Positions 35,209 to 39,665 of a stretch of 39,665 nucleotides of DNA are shown piece after piece. Source of the stretch: Prosthecobacter sp. (GTDB lineage: Bacteria > Verrucomicrobiota > Verrucomicrobiia > Verrucomicrobiales > Verrucomicrobiaceae); the NCBI RefSeq assembly GCF_014879935.1, contig NZ_JACSRD010000172.1:1-39665 (forward strand), read 5' to 3'. The notes under the pieces are model-generated. The model saw only the letters and a list, made by a program, of their open reading frames with translations. It searched no databases and had not been told where the DNA came from. Both the position numbers and the translations under genes were made by a program. Each line of letters begins with the position of its first letter. Positions within the stretch are counted from its first letter, which is position 1.

Positions 35209-37668
35209 ATGCCGAAGCCCTTTTTCTCCGTCCTCGCGCTCGCATTCCTGCTTTCTCCTCTCCACGCCGCTGACACCTTCCTCGTCGAAAACGGCCAACC
35301 GCTGGCAGAGATCGTCATCGCCGAAAAACCGGCGCGGATGACCAAACTGGCCGCCAAGGAGCTGCAAAGCACCGTCGCGAAAATGTCAGGCGCGACGCTG
35401 CCAGTCGTCACGGAGCGCACGGCGGGCAAAACGGCGATTTTTGTTGGGATGAGCCGTTTCACCGACGAACTGGGCCTTTCCACCCAAAGCCTCAAGCACA
35501 GCGCGTTTCGCATGGCATCGGGCAAGGACTGGCTGGCGCTGCTGGGCGCGGACAAGGACTTTGTGCCGATCGAACCGTGGGGACGAAAGCGCGACAAGAA
35601 CGAAGCGGCTCGCGTGAATGCCGAATGGGACAAAATCACCGGCGACACGTTTTGGAACACGGCGAGCGAGCTGTATCAGCTCTACCATCCGGAGCTCGAT
35701 GTGTGGATGACCGATGACGCGGGCACCTTCAATGCGGTGAACGAGTTCCTGCGCGGTCTTGGTTGCCGGTGGTTCGCGCCGGGGGAGATCGGCGAGGTGG
35801 TGCCGAAGGTGTCGACCATCGCGCTGCCGAAGGTGGAGCGCACGGTGACGCCGGACTTCGGGCTGCGGCGCTTTGTTTACTACACGCAGCACACGGGCAT
35901 CGGCGACCGGGCGCTGTGGAATCTGCGGCTCGGCGTGAACTTCGGCGCGGAGATCGCGGGCTTTCCGCAGCTTTGCCATGGGATGAAGTTTGTCATCAAG
36001 CGCGAGGAAATGAAGAAAGCGCATCCCGAGATGTATCTGAGCATCGACGGCAAGCGTGACACCACCCACAAAGGCGATGGCGTGCCGAACCTGCTCTCGC
36101 CGATGCTCTTTGAGAAACAGGTGAAGCATGTTCGCGCGATGTTTGATCACTTCCACGAGCCGATGCACAACATCGACCTCGTGGATGGCTACGGCGGTCT
36201 CGAAGGCGATGATCCCGCGTGGAAGGCACAGCTCACACCGCAGCGCGGATGGAGCGGCACGATGTCGGATCATGTGTTCGGCTACTTGAACCGCGTGGCG
36301 CAGGAAGTGCATCGCAGCCATCCCGACCGGCTCGTGAGCGCCCTCGCCTACAGTTCCTACAGGCAAGCTCCGGAGAAGATCGAGAAACTGAGCCCCAACC
36401 TGGTTTTGATCGACGTGCATCATCGGCAGGAGTTTTGGGATGAAGCCAAATGGAATGAGCGCAGGCAATGGCGGGCCGATTGGCTCAAAAAGCTGTCACC
36501 GGGCAACTACATCACGTGGGACTTCAGCACGAATGCACGCCCGGAGCAGGCCGGACGCCCGGTTTACTACACGAAGCAGATCAGCCGCGATCTGCGCGAG
36601 CTCAAAGGCGTCAGCCTCGGCGAGCAGGTCGAAATTTACGCGCATCCCGCAGGCCAGGAGCAGTCGTTCGGCTACCACGACCTCGCCATCGAGCACTTCA
36701 ATCTCTACGTCACCGCGCGGCTCTACTGGGATGCGAATCAGGACGTGAATGCGATGCTCGCGGACTATTGCACGAGCTACTACGGCCCCGCCGCCGAGGA
36801 GATGAAGGCTTTCATCTCCCACGCGGAGGCCAACTGGATGCACATGAGCACCGACGCGGTCAAAATCGGCGAGTCGTTCGATCTTCTGGCCAAAGCGAAG
36901 GCCGCCGCTGATCACGCGAGCCTTCCTGGTCGTCGCATTCAGCAGATCGCCGACACCATGAAGCCGCTGGAGGCTCTGCGTGTGCAACTCAGCCGCAAGC
37001 GCGAGACCGATCTCGACTACCGCATGCTCGAAACCGTCAACACGGGCGCCAAACCGCTCGGCAGCAAGCCGCTCGATGGCAACGTGGACAAAGCCTACTG
37101 GGGCACCGTGCGCATCGCGCCGCTCATCAAGCTACGTCCACAGGACCCGCAGCCGAAGGCGGGTAGCAGCTTCCAGATTCAACGCGATGGCAGCACTTTG
37201 CACATCGGCATCGTTTGTCAGGAGCCGGACATGAAGGGCCTGCAAAGCAGCACCACGAAAAACGACGATCCCAAGCTGCTGGAAGGCGATCACGTCACGC
37301 TGCTCATCGAGACGACCTCGCGCAGCTACTACGAGATCTCCATCAATCCCGCTGGGGCCGTCTATGACCTCGACCGCGCTCCCGGCGGCAAAGGCGTGAA
37401 CTGGACCAGCGGGGCGCAAGTCGCCGTGCATCGCGGCACTGACCACTGGAGCATCGAAATGCGCCTCCCCATCGTCGGCGCGGAGGCCTTCACCCTCGAT
37501 CCCACCAAAGGCATCGACGGCGCACAGCCGAAAGACCTCTTCCCCTGGCACTTCAACCTCGGCCGCACCCGCCTCCGCGGTGGCAAAGCCGAGCGCACCG
37601 CCTTCTCGCCCACCGGCAAAGACGACTTCCACGTCACCGAGAAGTTCGCGAAGCTGTGGGGCAAGTGA
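35209..37668 (+). CDS. Secreted DUF4838 glycosidase-like protein with C-terminal CBM9-like domain
   Basis: An 819-residue protein. The ATG at 35209 opens the signal peptide (MPKPFFSVLALAFLLSPLHA); a TTG at 35182 is less likely. Residues about 25-150 resemble the alpha-glucuronidase-type N-terminal domain (LAAKELQSTVAKMSGATLPVV, IFVG). The DUF4838 barrel follows (LGCRWFAPGEIGEVVP, NIDLVDGYGG, ALAYSSYRQAPEKI, HHRQEFWDEAKWNE). From about residue 625 a beta-sandwich begins (KPLDGNVDKAYWGTV, LEGDHVTLLIET, YYEISINPAGAVYD), as in CBM9-like carbohydrate-binding domains. It probably attacks a uronic-acid-containing or related polysaccharide outside the cytoplasm. Confidence 0.85.
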   Translation: MPKPFFSVLALAFLLSPLHAADTFLVENGQPLAEIVIAEKPARMTKLAAKELQSTVAKMSGATLPVVTERTAGKTAIFVGMSRFTDELGLSTQSLKHSAFRMASGKDWLALLGADKDFVPIEPWGRKRDKNEAARVNAEWDKITGDTFWNTASELYQLYHPELDVWMTDDAGTFNAVNEFLRGLGCRWFAPGEIGEVVPKVSTIALPKVERTVTPDFGLRRFVYYTQHTGIGDRALWNLRLGVNFGAEIAGFPQLCHGMKFVIKREEMKKAHPEMYLSIDGKRDTTHKGDGVPNLLSPMLFEKQVKHVRAMFDHFHEPMHNIDLVDGYGGLEGDDPAWKAQLTPQRGWSGTMSDHVFGYLNRVAQEVHRSHPDRLVSALAYSSYRQAPEKIEKLSPNLVLIDVHHRQEFWDEAKWNERRQWRADWLKKLSPGNYITWDFSTNARPEQAGRPVYYTKQISRDLRELKGVSLGEQVEIYAHPAGQEQSFGYHDLAIEHFNLYVTARLYWDANQDVNAMLADYCTSYYGPAAEEMKAFISHAEANWMHMSTDAVKIGESFDLLAKAKAAADHASLPGRRIQQIADTMKPLEALRVQLSRKRETDLDYRMLETVNTGAKPLGSKPLDGNVDKAYWGTVRIAPLIKLRPQDPQPKAGSSFQIQRDGSTLHIGIVCQEPDMKGLQSSTTKNDDPKLLEGDHVTLLIETTSRSYYEISINPAGAVYDLDRAPGGKGVNWTSGAQVAVHRGTDHWSIEMRLPIVGAEAFTLDPTKGIDGAQPKDLFPWHFNLGRTRLRGGKAERTAFSPTGKDDFHVTEKFAKLWGK

Positions 37669-37741
37669 AGGAGTAGCTAAGCGTTCCGAGTTCGTGATAC
37701 AGCCCTTGTCAGAAAGCCACGCTTCCGCCTAACCTCCGCTC

Positions 37742-38608
37742 ATGAAACGTTTGATCCTACTGCTTGGTCTTTTGGCCGTCCAAGTCGCGAGCGCGGCGGA
37801 TGCGGTGCCTTTGCCGGTGGGAAAGAGTCGTGTGGAGTGTGAGGCGGGTGGTGTGGCCATCCAGGTCTTCACTTACAAGCCGGCGAAGTATCGCGATGGG
37901 CCGCTGCTGGTGGTTTTTCATGGGAAGAATCGCAACGCGGAGGATTACCGCGACTGGGCGGTGCCGCTGGCGGATGCGCAGGGCTATGTGGTGGCTGCGC
38001 CGTTGTTTGATGAGAAGCGTTTTCCCGGTGATGCCTATCTGCGCGGCAATGTGGTGTCGAAGGACGGCACGCTGAAGCCCAAGTCGGAGTGGACCTTTCC
38101 GAAGGTGCTGAAGGTGATCGAGATGCTGCGAGCGGCCGAGAAGAAGCCCGCGTGGCCTTACCTGTGCATCGGGCACTCGGCGGGCGGGCAGTTTGCAGAG
38201 CGGTTCGCGGCGTTTCAGCCAAATGAGGCGCTGCGCATCGTGGCGGCGAATCCGGGCACGCATCTGTTTCCGAACGAGCAGATGAGCGGCGGCTACGGCT
38301 TTGGTGGTCTGCCTGCCAGTCTGGGCGGTGATGAGGGATTGAAACGCTATCTCGCCGCGCCGTTGACGATCTACCTCGGCACGGCGGACAACGATCCGAA
38401 GCATCAAAGCCTCGACAACTCTTCTGCGGCGAAGCTGCAAGGTCCGCATCGGCTCGCGCGAGGTCGGGCGTGCTTCGAGGCATCTGAAAAGCTCGCCAAA
38501 GAGCGCGGCTGGCCCTTTGCGTGGCGGAAAGTCGAGACACCCGGCATCGCCCACGAAGGCGGTCGCATGCTCGCCGCGCCAGAGGCCGTGCAGGCGCTGC
38601 GGCCTTGA
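37742..38608 (+). CDS. Secreted alpha/beta-hydrolase (esterase-like)
   Basis: A 288-residue protein with a signal peptide (about 1-18, VQVASA). The alpha/beta-hydrolase markers are an oxyanion loop F-H60-G-K-N-R-N, the nucleophile elbow G-H-S146-A-G-G, an acidic loop around GTADNDP, and the C-terminal His in GIAHEGG. It resembles PHB-depolymerase/feruloyl-esterase-type enzymes; the substrate is not evident. It stands 73 bp after the DUF4838 gene in the same direction, so it may act on ester-linked side groups of the same polysaccharide (inference). Confidence 0.82.
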   Translation: MKRLILLLGLLAVQVASAADAVPLPVGKSRVECEAGGVAIQVFTYKPAKYRDGPLLVVFHGKNRNAEDYRDWAVPLADAQGYVVAAPLFDEKRFPGDAYLRGNVVSKDGTLKPKSEWTFPKVLKVIEMLRAAEKKPAWPYLCIGHSAGGQFAERFAAFQPNEALRIVAANPGTHLFPNEQMSGGYGFGGLPASLGGDEGLKRYLAAPLTIYLGTADNDPKHQSLDNSSAAKLQGPHRLARGRACFEASEKLAKERGWPFAWRKVETPGIAHEGGRMLAAPEAVQALRP

Positions 38609-38687
38609 GCAGATGCTGAATGAAGCGCGTGCAGCGCAATGAGTGGCACCACCGCAAACGAGGCGATGGAATGTTTCGTCGCATTAC

Positions 38688-38820
38688 TCACTCCTTCACC
38701 AGCGCATTCGCCTTCCGCCACTTCACGCGGGCGAGGTTGAGTTCGCTGGTGTTGGTTTTGGGGCACCAGGAGCCGTCGGTGACCCAGTATTCTGTGAAGG
38801 GAAAGGCAAAGCGAGTAAGG
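38688..38820 (-). pseudogene. Orphan 3' end of a gene (duplicated tail)
   Basis: Read on the minus strand, an open frame of about 43 codons encodes a tail that includes FTEYWVTDGSWCPKT and ends ELNLARVKWRKANALVKE before the stop at 38688. There is no start codon; the frame is closed upstream by a stop near 38838, inside the toxin gene. The last 19 codons are almost the same as the end of the gene entering from the right edge (39607 onward), with 4 differences in about 57 bp. It therefore looks like the broken end of a paralogue, left directly behind the VapC stop. Confidence 0.7.
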
Positions 38821-38826
38821 CTAAGC

Positions 38827-39270
38827 CTATGGATTCAGCGGATTCCAGACCTTGCGGAAGCCAAGCCCTTGAAAGTCTTTCACGTTGGCAGTGGCGAAGT
38901 CGGTGACTCCTTGAGCCGTCATGCTCATCGCGCTGCGGGCATCGTAGAGGCGGCGGAAGGCGAAGGTCTTGTCGGCGGCGCGCTGCCAGAGCATATCGTG
39001 CAGGCTCCGGCTTTCGGTGGGATAGCCGATCAGCCGCCAGCGCGGATGTTGTCGATAGGTCTGGATGACTTCGACGGCATCCTTGCCTGACAGCGGCTGT
39101 TTCAAGATGGCAGGATTTCTCAGCAGGCCATACAACTCGGCGAGAATGAACTCGGAGATGGCCACGTCATCGACGTTTTGGATGGAGGTGATCCATGCAA
39201 GTGCGACCGCGTGACTTGGAGAGTCCGCATTGAAGGCATGAAACAAAATGTTGGTGTCGATGGACAACAT
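38827..39270 (-). CDS. vapC: PIN-domain ribonuclease toxin (VapC-like)
   Basis: A 147-residue PIN-domain protein. The acidic metal-binding residues are D5 (MLSIDTN), E45 (LAELYGLLRNP), D110 (LYDARSA) and D124 (TDFATAN), all present. VapC toxins cleave tRNA or rRNA and are held inactive by the co-expressed antitoxin. The start lies 5 bp after the antitoxin stop. The toxin stop (38827) is only 6 bp from the orphan gene tail, so the module boundary on this side is sharp. Confidence 0.9.
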   Translation of the reverse strand: MLSIDTNILFHAFNADSPSHAVALAWITSIQNVDDVAISEFILAELYGLLRNPAILKQPLSGKDAVEVIQTYRQHPRWRLIGYPTESRSLHDMLWQRAADKTFAFRRLYDARSAMSMTAQGVTDFATANVKDFQGLGFRKVWNPLNP

Positions 39271-39275
39271 GGCCG

Positions 39276-39536
39276 TCAGCGTTTCCGCAGCGCAAGCTCT
39301 GCCGTGCTAAGTTGCACCTCCGCTTTGAGCTGTTCATCCGTGAGACCGTTCCAGCCAAGTTTGCGGGGCTTGGGAGGCTGCCACTCGGCTTGGCCTTTTG
39401 CAGGCACGGAATAGACCGTGAGGATGTATTCAATGCCACGACGGGCAAGCTCAGCCATGGAAATCTCCCGGGCATCGCACAGCTTCTTGGCCCGGGCAAA
39501 GACTTCATCTGGCAGTTGGATCTGAGTTCGTATCAT
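39276..39536 (-). CDS. Ribbon-helix-helix antitoxin (VapB-like)
   Basis: An 86-residue protein whose first 40 residues match a ribbon-helix-helix DNA-binding fold (IRTQIQLPDEVFARAKKL, then MAELARRGIEYIL). The C-terminal half (QPPKPRKLGWNGL and onward) would bind the toxin. It is the first gene of the pair. Upstream, a TTGACG element (reading cgtcaa at 39565-39570 on the plus strand) and two direct copies of tgccgtc are candidate promoter and operator parts for autoregulation. Confidence 0.85.
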   Translation of the reverse strand: MIRTQIQLPDEVFARAKKLCDAREISMAELARRGIEYILTVYSVPAKGQAEWQPPKPRKLGWNGLTDEQLKAEVQLSTAELALRKR

Positions 39537-39606
39537 GCCGACAAATTGCCAACAAAACGGATGCCGTCAATGTGCCGTCGCTGCCAGTCGCGTGCTCGCA
39601 AATCCC

Positions 39607-39665
39607 TCACCCCTTCACCAACCCATTCGCCTTGCGCCACTTCACGCGGGCGAGGTTGAGTTCGC
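39607..39665 (-). CDS. 3' end of a gene running off the window
   Basis: The last 19 codons, ending ELNLARVKWRKANGLVKG before the stop at 39607, continue beyond the right edge. The family cannot be recognised from this part. The sequence is a near copy of the orphan tail at 38688-38750. Confidence 0.6.
   Translation of the reverse strand, partial: ELNLARVKWRKANGLVKG

Noticed and set aside
1..39665. CRISPR arrays, tRNA or rRNA genes, transposase or integrase genes
   Set aside because: None was seen by eye. The repeats found are short tandem or palindromic units without spacer structure. A tRNA scan was not possible, so a missed tRNA cannot be fully excluded.

Overview
The window looks like a piece of a high-GC chromosome from the PVC superphylum, most probably Verrucomicrobiota. 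The evidence is two planctomycete-type cytochrome/DUF1549/DUF1553 proteins, two DUF1501 twin-arginine proteins, many secreted carbohydrate- or lipid-directed hydrolases, and degenerate 7-bp and 9-bp tandem repeats. This is inferred from gene families; no rRNA, tRNA or CRISPR array was seen.

Layout. At 1-207 there is a small inverted-repeat element with 9-bp tandem repeats. A minus-strand secreted beta-propeller hydrolase-like gene (218-1759) diverges from a long plus-strand run (1830-15407) whose genes mostly touch or overlap by 4 bp: a BNR/Asp-box protein, an FG-GAP propeller, a DUF1549/DUF1553 cytochrome, a small-molecule cassette (zinc deacylase, MFS transporter, MlrC-like M81 enzyme, mandelate-racemase-type enolase), a second DUF1549/DUF1553 cytochrome, and an SGNH/alpha-beta-hydrolase fusion. 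An AbiE-type toxin-antitoxin pair (15449-16965) with a palindromic promoter sits between that run and a DUF1501 gene (16979-18463).

The most striking part is a compact, visibly lower-GC three-gene unit at 18607-24096. It encodes a 975-residue protein with two GHKL ATPase domains (paraMORC-like at the N terminus, histidine-kinase-like at the C terminus), a receiver-like protein with a cysteine-rich C-terminal part, and a C5 cytosine DNA methyltransferase. The genes overlap (14 bp, then 4 bp), and a 54-bp palindrome lies just downstream. It looks like a defence or epigenetic system in which a phosphorelay and a MORC-like ATPase work with DNA methylation, with no recognisable nuclease or helicase.

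Rightwards the secreted-hydrolase theme resumes: a ceramidase-like protein whose signal peptide is in another frame, a DUF1501 protein, a PHP-domain CehA-like hydrolase, a 784-residue coiled-coil protein with its own strong promoter, a second ceramidase-like protein, a minus-strand two-component system (34353 down to 32929, and 35102 down to 34380), a DUF4838/CBM9-like glycosidase and an alpha/beta hydrolase. The right end holds a VapBC-type toxin-antitoxin pair between two copies of the same gene 3' end; one copy is an orphan tail, the other ends a gene that runs off the window.

Read together, the background is a polymer- and lipid-degrading, PVC-style secretome locus. Three conflict or defence modules (AbiE, the GHKL/receiver/methyltransferase unit, VapBC) are set into it.
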